Source of the DNA: CAVSJA01 sp963728145
Lineage (GTDB): Bacteria > Bacteroidota > Bacteroidia > Chitinophagales > Chitinophagaceae
Assembly (NCBI GenBank): GCA_963728145.1
Contig: CAVSJA010000007.1
Span: forward strand, 558,001 to 622,000
Reading direction: 5' to 3'
DNA: 64,000 bases
Part shown: piece by piece, positions 16,094-24,909 of the stretch
Layout: each line of letters opens with the position of its first letter
How positions within the stretch are numbered: the stretch's first letter is position 1
The notes under the pieces: generated by a model
The model's database searches: none
What the model was told of the DNA's origin: nothing
What the model saw: the letters and a program-made list of their open reading frames with translations, nothing else
Translations under genes and position numbers: made by a program

Positions 16094-16966
16094 ATGAAAA
16101 AGATTTGCCTGTTCACGCTTTTCTTCATTCTACTTTATTGTGGTGATTTACCTGCTCAAAGTCCAGAGTTTAAGATCCCAAACGGCTGCAAAGAAAAATA
16201 CTTTCTAACCAGCGACAGTGTTCGCTTGCGTTACCTTGTCGCCGGAAATGGAGAAGCCCTGATATTTATTCCTGGATGGACGATGACAGCTGAAATTTGG
16301 GAATTGCAGATTGAATATTTCGCAAAGACAAATATGGTGATCGCCTTAGATCCCAGAGGACAGGGAAAATCGGATGCAGTAACCGAAGGCCTTTATTTTG
16401 AAAGAGAAGCCAGGGATCTTAAAGAACTGGTGGATCATCTAAAGCTTTCTGCTTACTATGCAATTGGCTGGTCCTGGGCCGGACCAATGCTTTATTATTA
16501 TGCCAAACTTTATAATAGCCCAGCCTTAAAAGGAATTGTAGAAGTAGATCCGCCTTTGAGAATTACCGACGCGTTTCTGCAAAGACTGGCACAACGAATG
16601 AAGGGACTCTTGCAAGACCGCGATCGAACAATTGCAGAATTTGTAAAAGGTTTATTCAGGCCGCCGGTTAGCGAAACCTATCTGCAAAAAGTAATAAAGA
16701 GTTGCAAGATGACAACCACAACCAGTGCCGTAACCATGCTGGCAATATTTTTTAGCTATGACGATGCGGAATGGATTCAACTATTGAAAGAGATTGAAAA
16801 ACCCATTTTATTTATTGGCGCGGATGGAAAACAAGAGGCGCATGAACAGCTGAATAAGGAAGTAAAAATAAATTATGTAATTGTCCCCGGTGCGGGTCAT
16901 ACGATGTTTGTTGACAAACCGGCGGAGTTTAATAAGATCGTCAAGGATTTTATTTCTAAGAAATAA
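16094..16966 (+). CDS. Secreted alpha/beta hydrolase, tandem copy 1
   Basis: 290 residues with a signal peptide (cleavage after LPAQ, about residue 22). The alpha/beta-hydrolase core is clear: oxyanion region FIPGWTMTAEIWE, DPRGQGKSD, nucleophile elbow GWSWAG with Ser 127 (the usual second Gly is Ala), and catalytic His 269 in GAGHTMF. The family includes non-haem haloperoxidase-like and lactonase-like enzymes, and the substrate is unknown. A near-identical paralogue follows 86 bases later, so this is a recent local duplication. Confidence 0.88.
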   Translation: MKKICLFTLFFILLYCGDLPAQSPEFKIPNGCKEKYFLTSDSVRLRYLVAGNGEALIFIPGWTMTAEIWELQIEYFAKTNMVIALDPRGQGKSDAVTEGLYFEREARDLKELVDHLKLSAYYAIGWSWAGPMLYYYAKLYNSPALKGIVEVDPPLRITDAFLQRLAQRMKGLLQDRDRTIAEFVKGLFRPPVSETYLQKVIKSCKMTTTTSAVTMLAIFFSYDDAEWIQLLKEIEKPILFIGADGKQEAHEQLNKEVKINYVIVPGAGHTMFVDKPAEFNKIVKDFISKK

Positions 16967-17052
16967 AAGAAGCTAGTACAATACTCTTGCTCTGATTTTC
17001 GACTTTTTTTGGCTAATAATATCCATTCACTTGAACCATTCAACTTAACCAA

Positions 17053-17925
17053 ATGAAAAAAAATTGCCTGGCCGTTCCTCTGTTGGTTCTATTTTTTAAT
17101 AATTATTTACTCGCACAACTTCCCGTGTTTAAGATTCCCAACGGTTGCAAGGAGAAATATTTTCTAACCAGCGACAGTGTTCGCTTGCGTTACCTTGTTG
17201 CTGGAAATGGAGAAGCCCTGGTATTTATTCCCGGCTGGACGATGACAGCCGAAATATGGGAACTGCAGATCGAGCATTTTGCTAAGACAAATATGGTGGT
17301 CGTATTAGATCCAAGAGGACAAGGTAAATCCGGGCAGGTAACCGAGGGTCTTTACTTTGAAAGAGAAGCCAGGGATGTTAAAGAACTGGTTGATCATTTA
17401 AAACTTTCTTCCTACTATGTAATTGGTTGGTCATGGGCTGGGCCAATGCTTTATTATTATGGCAAACTTTTCAACAGCCCAGCTCTCAAAGGGATGATTC
17501 CAGTAGACCCGCCCTTTCAAATTTCTGAAGGATTTTTAAAGTGGTTGGCCGGAATGATGAAGAGCCTATTGCATGATCGTGATCGAACAACAACCGCATT
17601 CGCAAAAGCGTTGTTTAAAGCACCAGTTAGTGAAGACTACTTGCGAAAAGTAAAAGAAGGTTGTTTAATGACATCCACCACTAGTGCCGTGACACTACTG
17701 GCCGTTTTTTTCAGCTATAGCGATGCCGAGTGGATCCAACTATTAAAAGAGATTGATAAGCCCATTTTATTTATTGGAGCAGAAGGGGAAGAAGAGGCAC
17801 TCGAAAAGTTGAATAAAGCCGTAAAAATAAATTATGTGATTGTGCCCGGTGCGGGTCACACTGTATTTATTGATAAACCTGCGGAGTTTAATAAGATCGT
17901 AAAGGATTTTATTTCTAAGAAATAA
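17053..17925 (+). CDS. Secreted alpha/beta hydrolase, tandem copy 2
   Basis: 290 residues, the same length as copy 1 and identical at most positions, with all catalytic elements kept (GWSWAG, DPRGQGKSG, GAGHTVF). Differences cluster in the signal peptide and in the cap region around residues 150-210 (for example WLAGMMKSLLHDRDRTTTAF against RLAQRMKGLLQDRDRTIAEF). This suggests divergence in substrate access rather than decay. The stop is only 6 bases from the end of the convergent DUF4239-like gene. Confidence 0.88.
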   Translation: MKKNCLAVPLLVLFFNNYLLAQLPVFKIPNGCKEKYFLTSDSVRLRYLVAGNGEALVFIPGWTMTAEIWELQIEHFAKTNMVVVLDPRGQGKSGQVTEGLYFEREARDVKELVDHLKLSSYYVIGWSWAGPMLYYYGKLFNSPALKGMIPVDPPFQISEGFLKWLAGMMKSLLHDRDRTTTAFAKALFKAPVSEDYLRKVKEGCLMTSTTSAVTLLAVFFSYSDAEWIQLLKEIDKPILFIGAEGEEEALEKLNKAVKINYVIVPGAGHTVFIDKPAEFNKIVKDFISKK

Positions 17926-17931
17926 AATCCT

Positions 17932-18708
17932 CTATTTTCTGGCTTCTATTAAATCCTTTTGCAATTTGATCAAGGGTTGTTGATTTATTTTGACGAGGCC
18001 TGTTTCGGGATGATCAAGTACAATAATCAGTAACATGACCACAGCATAAACGACCGCCAGCAACAGATTGATTCTAACACTACCTTTCCCTGCAATGCCA
18101 AATTGATAACCGAGGGCCAACATTGAGAGGATGGTTATGATGCCTAATACAAGGAATATCGCCTTCGGAATGTCATAAGCTAATGCAACTGTAAGCCGCT
18201 CATTGTAGCTTGAAAAAAGATCGTTGATAGAACTCGTGTAAAGGGCATATACTTCCGAACTCCTGTCTTCTTGCGCAAGGGCCACAGTAAAGCTCCAGCA
18301 ACTATCCAGTATTTGTTGGGTGCGGATATTCTGGCTGCTGATTTTTGAGGGATCATTTGATACGTCAACCCTTGAATTGACTAATTCAATCAATAATTTT
18401 TTCGTTTGCGACCGAATTGGTTCGTTTAATAATTCTGCGCGTAAAAAAGCGGTTCGGATATGATCAGCTTCTTTAACAAGCAATTCCCTTCGTTGATCAT
18501 ATCGGTCTGCGGCAATTTGAAAGGTAAATGCGATCATGAAGGCTGAAAGGCCGAAGGCAGCAGTCACCGCTGAACTAACAGTACCCGGGTCTGCCGCGGC
18601 CGATCTACCGGCACGATATCGTCCATAACGCTGACCAATCAGGAGAGCGATTAATACCGCAAGCAACGGTACTAAAAATGTAATTATAAGTTTAAGCGAT
18701 AAGTCCAT
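17932..18708 (-). CDS. DUF4239-like (bestrophin-like) membrane protein
   Basis: 258 residues. Two N-terminal hydrophobic helices (LIITFLVPLLAVLIALLIG and AVTAAFGLSAFMIAFTFQIA) flank a short basic loop. Then comes a helical cytoplasmic or periplasmic region with YDQRRELLVKEADHIRTAFL, then two C-terminal helices (AIFLVLGIITILSMLALGY and LLLAVVYAVVMLLIIVLDHP). The F-x-F-Q-I-A..RYDxRR block followed by EAxxIxTAxLR is typical of DUF4239 proteins, whose function is unknown. It lies convergent to the hydrolase pair. Confidence 0.78.
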   Translation of the reverse strand: MDLSLKLIITFLVPLLAVLIALLIGQRYGRYRAGRSAAADPGTVSSAVTAAFGLSAFMIAFTFQIAADRYDQRRELLVKEADHIRTAFLRAELLNEPIRSQTKKLLIELVNSRVDVSNDPSKISSQNIRTQQILDSCWSFTVALAQEDRSSEVYALYTSSINDLFSSYNERLTVALAYDIPKAIFLVLGIITILSMLALGYQFGIAGKGSVRINLLLAVVYAVVMLLIIVLDHPETGLVKINQQPLIKLQKDLIEARK

Positions 18709-19164
18709 TGCTGTCTGTTTTTTAATGTCTTTGCAACATTCGAATTCCAGCGCTTGATGCGATGCGGTGGGAATACAGACTTATTGGAGGCGAATTGGCA
18801 CTACGGGTAGGAAATTGACCAAGGAAAACTCTAAGGTAGTAATTTTTCGATTCCCTGGCCTGCATCAAACCTCAAGGATAAAAATTTTACGGTAAACCTA
18901 AGCGGTCGTTCCTTCATAAAATACTATAAAGACGCTGAAGAATTGGAGAAATGAAAAAGGTAGGATAGATAAAGTGGTTTGAATAGTCTATAGAAGCATA
19001 CGTTAGCTTAGATTTTCAATCCTATCCGAAAAAGATTAAATTTAAAAACGATTAAATCGCCTGGTTGATTAGTTTGACTGATACCATTTTTTACTCCGTT
19101 CTAACTGCCAAAGAACATTCGTACTTTTCGTTACGACCAGTTTCAATTAATAAGATTAAGATTC
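18709..19164. other. Intergenic region with a possible short gene remnant
   Basis: There is no intact gene. A 38-codon stretch at 18838-18954 (+) ending in TGA has coding-like composition (SNFSIPWPASNLKDKNFTVN, LSGRSFIKYYKDAEELEK) and looks like the end of a lost secreted protein. I cannot name the family. No clear promoter for the GH2 gene was found. Confidence 0.35.
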
Positions 19165-21945
19165 ATGAACCTTTATCCGGCTGGCACAGTGGCTAATTTT
19201 CTAAGCAGAGTATTATTTATTCCTGTAATTGCTTCTGCTCTTGTATTAATAAATACTGACGAATCAAACTCATCCTATTCGGGTACTGAAATTATGGCCG
19301 ATACGGCTTCCCGTGTGCGGATCAGTATTAATGAAGGTTGGAAGTTCATGCGCTATTCAAGCGAACCGGATAAATTGATCTATGACCTTCGTCCTACTAT
19401 CACGAATCACGGAGATGATATTGTTGCAGATACAAGGGCTTCAGAAAATAATGCAGCGCTTACTTCAGAAAATGCTTTAAAGCGATGGATATTACCGACC
19501 GCAAATGATTTCATCAACGACTCTGCAAAACATTATCAACGTCCCGATGGTAAGCCGGGAAGTGATTTTCCTTTTGTACAAAATAGTTTTAGTGATGAGG
19601 CCTGGGAATCGGTAAACCTGCCTCATGACTGGGCAATTAAAGGACCTTTTTATAAAGAAGGTAACGCGGTCGTTGGCGGCGGCATGGGAAGACTTCCTGT
19701 TCATGGAGTCGCCTGGTATCGAAAAAGTTTAGATATACCAGCTTCTGACAAGGGTAAAACCATTTACCTGGATATCGACGGTGCCATGTCTTATGCAATG
19801 GTTTGGCTCAATGGAAATCTCGTTGGTGGATGGCCTTACGGTTATAATTCTTTTCGTCTTGATCTGACGCCTTATATTAAACCCGGTGAAAAAAATCAGT
19901 TAGCAATACGACTGGATAATCCAACAAATTCATCCCGCTGGTATCCTGGTGCTGGTATTTACCGGAATCTATGGCTTGTGAAAGTAAATCCGGTGCATAT
20001 ATCGCAATGGGGAACTTTTATCAAGACAAAAAATGTTTCAAGTACCTCAGCTACTATTGACCTTGATTTATATGTACAAAACAAATCGACTTATCATCAA
20101 CTACTAAACATAGTTACTGAAATCTACGTTCTAAATAAACGGGGAACTAAAGAAAGAAAAGTTGCTGCATTTCCAAATTCATATCTGGCAATGGCTCCGG
20201 AATCAAAATTGAAACTTGAAAATTCAGTTACAATAAAAAATCCATTGTTATGGGGACCGCCACCTTTGCAAAAACCAAATCTATATGTGGCAGTTACTCG
20301 CGTATTTACCAAAAATGGAAAACTGATAGATGAATATGAAACCCGGTTTGGAATCCGTTCCCTGCAATTCGATCCGCTAAAGGGAATAATTGTGAATGGT
20401 AAAGCTGTTCGTATTCAAGGTGTGAACCAGCATCATGACCTGGGTGCGCTTGGAGCTGCTTTTAATACGCGAGCTGCGGAAAGACAATTGGAGATACTTG
20501 CAGAAATGGGATGTAATGCCATTCGCATGGCGCATAATCCACCTGCGGCTGAATTACTGGATCTGACTGATCGCATGGGATTCCTCGTAATTGACGAAGT
20601 ATTTGATTGCTGGGAAAGAGGTAAGACTCCACATGACTTTCATTTGATATTTAAGGATTGGTATGAAGCCGATACAAGATCTTTCGTCAGGAGAGACCGA
20701 AATCATCCTTCAATCATTGCCTGGAGTTTTGGTAACGAAGTAGGTGAACAATATACTTCAGATACAGGCGCAACATTAGCAAAGCAATTACGCAATATTG
20801 TTTGGGAAGAAGATAATACAAGACCATCCGCAGCATCTATGAACTATGCAAAACCAGATATGCCCTTTCCGCAGGAAATGGATTTTATAAGTTTGAATTA
20901 CCAGGGGGAAGGAATTCGGGATGCGCCAGCGTATTCTCACCTGAGAGGAATCAAAACTTCGCCATTGTATCCTGCGTTCCAAAAAAAATTCCCTGATAAA
21001 TTAATTGTAAGTAGCGAAACTTCATCAGCCCTAAGTACCCGGGGCACTTATATATTTCCTGTAACTGATGGGATAAGCGCCCCCGTTAGTGATAGTACGG
21101 GAGGAGATTCAAAAAGAAAATATGTAAGTGCATACGATTTGTACACGGCAGCATTTGGTGCATCGCCTGATAAAGTCTTTGCCTCACAGGACAAGCACCC
21201 ATATGTAGCGGGAGAGTTTGTATGGTCGGGTTGGGATTATTTGGGTGAGCCAACGCCTTATTATTCCGCGAGAAGTTCTTATTGTGGTATCATCGATCTT
21301 GCAGGTTTTAAAAAAGATAGATTTTATTTATATCAATCCCGCTGGCTTCCGGATTTCCCAATAGCGCATATTCTTCCACACTGGACCTGGCCTGATCGTA
21401 TTGGCAAAATAACACCGGTGCATGTTTATTCTTCAGGAGATGAAGCGGAATTGTTTTTAAATAATAAGTCTTTAGGAAGAAAAAAGAAATCTGCCTACGA
21501 ATACAGGTTCCGTTGGGATGATGTAGTTTATCAACCAGGAGAATTAAAAGTGATCACCTATAAAAAAGGCAACCGATGGGCAACGGATCTTGTGAGAACT
21601 GCAGGCAATGCTGCAACTCTTCAGCTCAATGCGGATAGGAATAAGATTAGTAGAGATGGGAAAGATCTTTCGTTTATTACAGTGCGTGTATTAGACAACA
21701 AAGGAATAATTGTTCCTCAAGCTGCTAATAAGATCAGGTTCGAAATATCCGGACCGGGTGAAATAGTTGCAACAGATAATGGTGATCCGGCAGACCTTGT
21801 TTCGTTTTCTTCAAAAGAACGTAATGCTTTTAATGGGCTTGCGCTGGTTATTATCAGATCAAAAGCAAAACATCCGGGCTTAATCAAGGTGACTGCAAAA
21901 TCGGATGGATTTCCGGTTGCTCAATTAACAATTGAGGCTCGATAA
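19165..21945 (+). CDS. Glycoside hydrolase family 2 (beta-galactosidase-like), exported
   Basis: 926 residues. After a membrane-spanning N-terminus there is the GH2 sugar-binding jelly-roll (about 105-280; VNLPHDWAI, WYRKSLDIP, VWLNGNLVGGWPYGYNSFRLDL), an immunoglobulin-like domain (about 280-400) and the TIM barrel (about 405-680; VRIQGVNQHHDLGALGAAFN, NAIRMAHNPP). The acid/base is Glu 525 in SFGNEVGE and the nucleophile is Glu 618 in VSSETSS. The C-terminus has a DUF4982-like domain (ELFLNNKSLGRKK) and an Ig-like C5 domain. The family hydrolyses terminal beta-galactosides or related glycans in the periplasm or outside. No SusC/D pair is near, so it is not in a classical utilisation locus. 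Confidence 0.93.
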   Translation: MNLYPAGTVANFLSRVLFIPVIASALVLINTDESNSSYSGTEIMADTASRVRISINEGWKFMRYSSEPDKLIYDLRPTITNHGDDIVADTRASENNAALTSENALKRWILPTANDFINDSAKHYQRPDGKPGSDFPFVQNSFSDEAWESVNLPHDWAIKGPFYKEGNAVVGGGMGRLPVHGVAWYRKSLDIPASDKGKTIYLDIDGAMSYAMVWLNGNLVGGWPYGYNSFRLDLTPYIKPGEKNQLAIRLDNPTNSSRWYPGAGIYRNLWLVKVNPVHISQWGTFIKTKNVSSTSATIDLDLYVQNKSTYHQLLNIVTEIYVLNKRGTKERKVAAFPNSYLAMAPESKLKLENSVTIKNPLLWGPPPLQKPNLYVAVTRVFTKNGKLIDEYETRFGIRSLQFDPLKGIIVNGKAVRIQGVNQHHDLGALGAAFNTRAAERQLEILAEMGCNAIRMAHNPPAAELLDLTDRMGFLVIDEVFDCWERGKTPHDFHLIFKDWYEADTRSFVRRDRNHPSIIAWSFGNEVGEQYTSDTGATLAKQLRNIVWEEDNTRPSAASMNYAKPDMPFPQEMDFISLNYQGEGIRDAPAYSHLRGIKTSPLYPAFQKKFPDKLIVSSETSSALSTRGTYIFPVTDGISAPVSDSTGGDSKRKYVSAYDLYTAAFGASPDKVFASQDKHPYVAGEFVWSGWDYLGEPTPYYSARSSYCGIIDLAGFKKDRFYLYQSRWLPDFPIAHILPHWTWPDRIGKITPVHVYSSGDEAELFLNNKSLGRKKKSAYEYRFRWDDVVYQPGELKVITYKKGNRWATDLVRTAGNAATLQLNADRNKISRDGKDLSFITVRVLDNKGIIVPQAANKIRFEISGPGEIVATDNGDPADLVSFSSKERNAFNGLALVIIRSKAKHPGLIKVTAKSDGFPVAQLTIEAR

Positions 21946-22051
21946 CAACTCTAATGCAATTCCGCTCAATATAATTTGGCAAAGAAGTTTTTCCCTGTCC
22001 CGATAAAATGAATAATTTTTAAAAACGTTAGTACACTATTAATCTGTCGGG

Positions 22052-23119
22052 ATGAGGGTTTTTCTTTACTTAATTGCAATTTCCTTAGTGTCATTCGCGT
22101 CTTTTTCAACGGTTGTTGGACAGGAAAGCCAGGATACTGCACAAGCCAAGGTTATGAAATCCAAAGATTCAGCCTATATCGAACACCTGGATACCTTACT
22201 CAGTTTGCAATCCACAATAAGCGCGAATCAGATGAGCTATACGCTAGTGTATTCTGAGGATTTCAGATTGGTGCTTGCGCCAAATCAAGTCAACAATCTT
22301 TCCTTCGGTTTCAGCTATCGCTATTTGGGTTTTGGCATTGGCTTCTCACCTGGGTTTTTAAATTCCGGGCAGAATGACAGTAAAAAAGGTGAATCAAACA
22401 TATTCAATTTCAGGACAAGTTTCAACATGCATCGGTTCAACCTTGCCATTGATCTGAGTTCCGTTAAGGGTTTTTATCTAAGGAACAGTGCCGAGCTGAA
22501 AGCTTCTCTCCCTGATTCCCCTTATCTCGTTTTTCCTGATTTGAGAATCGGGTACTTCAGCATGTTATTGCGATATAATGTGAACCCAAAGTTTTCGACT
22601 GCGGCTTTAACAGGAGGAACGCAAATTCAACGCAGATCAGCTGTAACGATATTACCATCTTTCCAAATTGCAACATTTAAGTTTCGCAACGAATCAGCAA
22701 CCGCAGGATTGCAACAAGAAAGCACTTATAGTACGGACCTCAACCTGCTGTTGCCAGTGGCAGGTACCTGGGTTATCTCAGAGAAGTTTTCAGCTACCCT
22801 CGGAATCGGGCCAAGCTTTGGCATTGATATCTTTAGATCCCTTGCGCTAAATGATTCGAATAAAGTCGTGTTGTCGCAAGGAACCAAATTCATCACAGGG
22901 TATAGTTTGCAAACCGCGATTAGTTATAATCACGGGAGATTATTTGCAGGTCTCGAATCCCGCTACAGAAACTATGGACATAAGATTGAAGATGTCTCCA
23001 GGCTAATTAAAGAATATACTTACTTCCAGTTATACATTGGATGGCGATTAAGAGCACCACGATTCATGAAAAAATCTCTTGATTGGGTGAATAAGATTTC
23101 TCCTATCGATTTGGATTAA
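22052..23119 (+). CDS. DUF4421-like outer-membrane beta-barrel protein
   Basis: 355 residues with a signal peptide (cleavage near VVGQ, residue 24). A short helical N-terminal part follows (residues 35-60), then alternating amphipathic strands to the C-terminus (for example LSFGFSYRYLGFGIGFSPGF, LFAGLESRYRNYGH, YTYFQLYIGWRLRAP). The GFGIGFSP-type block and the FNFR..FN.HRFNLAIDLSSVKGFY segment fit the Bacteroidota DUF4421 family. The function is unknown. The gene starts 107 bases after the GH2 gene and may be co-transcribed. Confidence 0.72.
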   Translation: MRVFLYLIAISLVSFASFSTVVGQESQDTAQAKVMKSKDSAYIEHLDTLLSLQSTISANQMSYTLVYSEDFRLVLAPNQVNNLSFGFSYRYLGFGIGFSPGFLNSGQNDSKKGESNIFNFRTSFNMHRFNLAIDLSSVKGFYLRNSAELKASLPDSPYLVFPDLRIGYFSMLLRYNVNPKFSTAALTGGTQIQRRSAVTILPSFQIATFKFRNESATAGLQQESTYSTDLNLLLPVAGTWVISEKFSATLGIGPSFGIDIFRSLALNDSNKVVLSQGTKFITGYSLQTAISYNHGRLFAGLESRYRNYGHKIEDVSRLIKEYTYFQLYIGWRLRAPRFMKKSLDWVNKISPIDLD

Positions 23120-24036
23120 TGAATATTAATCTATCGCATTTTGAATTTGAGATAAGTAATCTCCACAGTTTCTCCAGACCAGTCAATTTAATACTTTCTA
23201 AAAGGTTTTGTTATGAATAAGATTCCAAATTGGAAAGCCATATTTTAATTTTTTTGGCTTCATGGTCTAGGTCAATTGGTGGAATTAGCTGAGGAATAGC
23301 CAAATAATTTAATAATTTATGTTAAGTGGAAGCTCCATCAATCTCAGGCATTACTGCAATTTTTTTGCAAACAACTACTTCGGATTTATAATTCTTTGCA
23401 AGCTTCTTTTTTATTTCAAATTGAATGGAGTGGTTTTTAGTGTAATTTGGACTGTGTACTTGTTTATGATTTCTCCCTTTATGTTTCAGAGGATTAGTCG
23501 CCAATCTCAGACTGTATCAGCGCTTAGATACGCATTTTAAGCTCCGATGGCCTTTCATTAGAAGGGATATTACTTACTGATCTGGTTTCGCACCTAACTG
23601 GACTTGATTCTTTTCCGGATGCCTGTTTTTAGAAAATCTATTTAGTTATCCATTAGTTATTGAGTTGTTTTTACATGAGTATAACCAATATTCATTTTAT
23701 TATGAAGAGGTTAATCCCATAGACCGGCAAAAAATACAAATCGCAGACTCCATTTTAACTCCTATCACAGAAAGATTGGATGCTACAGATGGATCTGCTA
23801 TTATTAGCCAGGGACTCGATAAAAGAACGCAGAGGAATGGAATATGTTGATAGGCGGCCAATTTCAATTGAATAAGAGATGGATGTTCAGAACAGAAGCC
23901 GGTATTGTAGGCAATAGAAAATCGTTTTTGCTATCGGTTAGCTATTGGTTTTTTGTTATTTAAAAAAGCAGAAAGGTTAGAAAATAGAATTTGATATGGA
24001 AAAGATGCCCTTTCAGAGAGGATTAAAAAAAATGAC
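23120..24036. other. Long gap holding a decayed outer-membrane protein
   Basis: There is no intact gene in about 0.9 kb. The only recognisable element is the barrel remnant at about 23665-23963. The part from 23120 to 23660 contains only short frames without family features. Confidence 0.5.
23665..23963 (+). pseudogene. C-terminal remnant of an outer-membrane beta-barrel protein
   Basis: A frame ending at 23963 reads KNAEEWNMLIGGQFQLNKRW, then MFRTEAGIVGNRKSFLLSVS and YWFFVI. These are the last strands of a Bacteroidota barrel of the type found in the gene immediately downstream. The preceding part (23665-23848, PITERLDATDGSAI) lies in another frame, so at least one frameshift and loss of the 5' half have occurred. 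Confidence 0.5.
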
Positions 24037-24837
24037 ATGATTGATCGTGCAGGTTTCATTCAATCAAACCGGGGAAGATGTCTTTTCCTGGTTGTTACCT
24101 TTTACTTTTTTTCATGCACATCCTTTGCGCAGGATTCTGCTATCAAAAAAAGTAATTGGCAATTTTTGTTGCACCCTTACCTAATGTTTCCAAATATGAA
24201 CGGAACCACCGGCATCGGTCAATTGCCCGATGCGGAAGTCAATGCAAATGCGGATGACATATTTAGCAAGCTGCAATTTGGTGCAATGCTGTATGCCGAA
24301 GCCTATAATGATCGTTGGGCAATTACTTCCGATATTATATACATGGATCTTAGCCAGGCTATTGAAGGTAAAAGAGGTATAGTGCGTGGTGCAGCGGATG
24401 TACAACAATTGGTATGGGAGTTGGCAGGATTAAGAAAACTTGATTCCTGGTTGGAAGCGGGAATCGGCTTCAGGTTGTATAACATTGAATCCAGGTTAGA
24501 TATGGATGTCGATAGCACCGTTCTCGGTGGCGGCGGTCATAGAAGCGCGAACCTTACCAAAACCTGGGTTGATCCCATCGTTATTACGCGTTTTAAATTT
24601 CCTGCAGGAACGGATTGGTTATTCCAGGTTCGTGCGGACATTGGCGGATTTGGATTGGGATCAGAGTTCAGCTGGCAACTTCAAGGTGATGTGGCTTATC
24701 GAATTTCTAAGTTATTTGGACTAATGGTCGGCTATCGCATTATTGGAGTCGATTATGAAAATGGAACTGGAAATGACCGATTTCTATACGATGTCAATAC
24801 GTTCGGACCGGTAATAAGACTTGCGTTTCATTTTTAA
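24037..24837 (+). CDS. Outer-membrane beta-barrel protein
   Basis: 266 residues with an N-terminal extension, a signal sequence (LFLVVTFYFFSCTSFAQ, cleavage near residue 32) and then amphipathic strands ending in a C-terminal aromatic (VIRLAFHF), the classical BAM recognition end. LLHPYLMFPNMNGTTGIGQL, then DDIFSKLQFGAMLYAEA, and VDPIVITRFKF recur in a Bacteroidota/Proteobacteria barrel family of unknown function, often near sulfatases or PAP2 genes. It precedes the sulfatase by 72 bases and is probably in the same transcript. Confidence 0.75.
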   Translation: MIDRAGFIQSNRGRCLFLVVTFYFFSCTSFAQDSAIKKSNWQFLLHPYLMFPNMNGTTGIGQLPDAEVNANADDIFSKLQFGAMLYAEAYNDRWAITSDIIYMDLSQAIEGKRGIVRGAADVQQLVWELAGLRKLDSWLEAGIGFRLYNIESRLDMDVDSTVLGGGGHRSANLTKTWVDPIVITRFKFPAGTDWLFQVRADIGGFGLGSEFSWQLQGDVAYRISKLFGLMVGYRIIGVDYENGTGNDRFLYDVNTFGPVIRLAFHF

Positions 24838-24909
24838 TTACCTCCGCATATTGAATTCACTCATTCGCAAAAGAAATTACTGGGCTAAAAAAAATAAAAT
24901 AAAAGTAAA

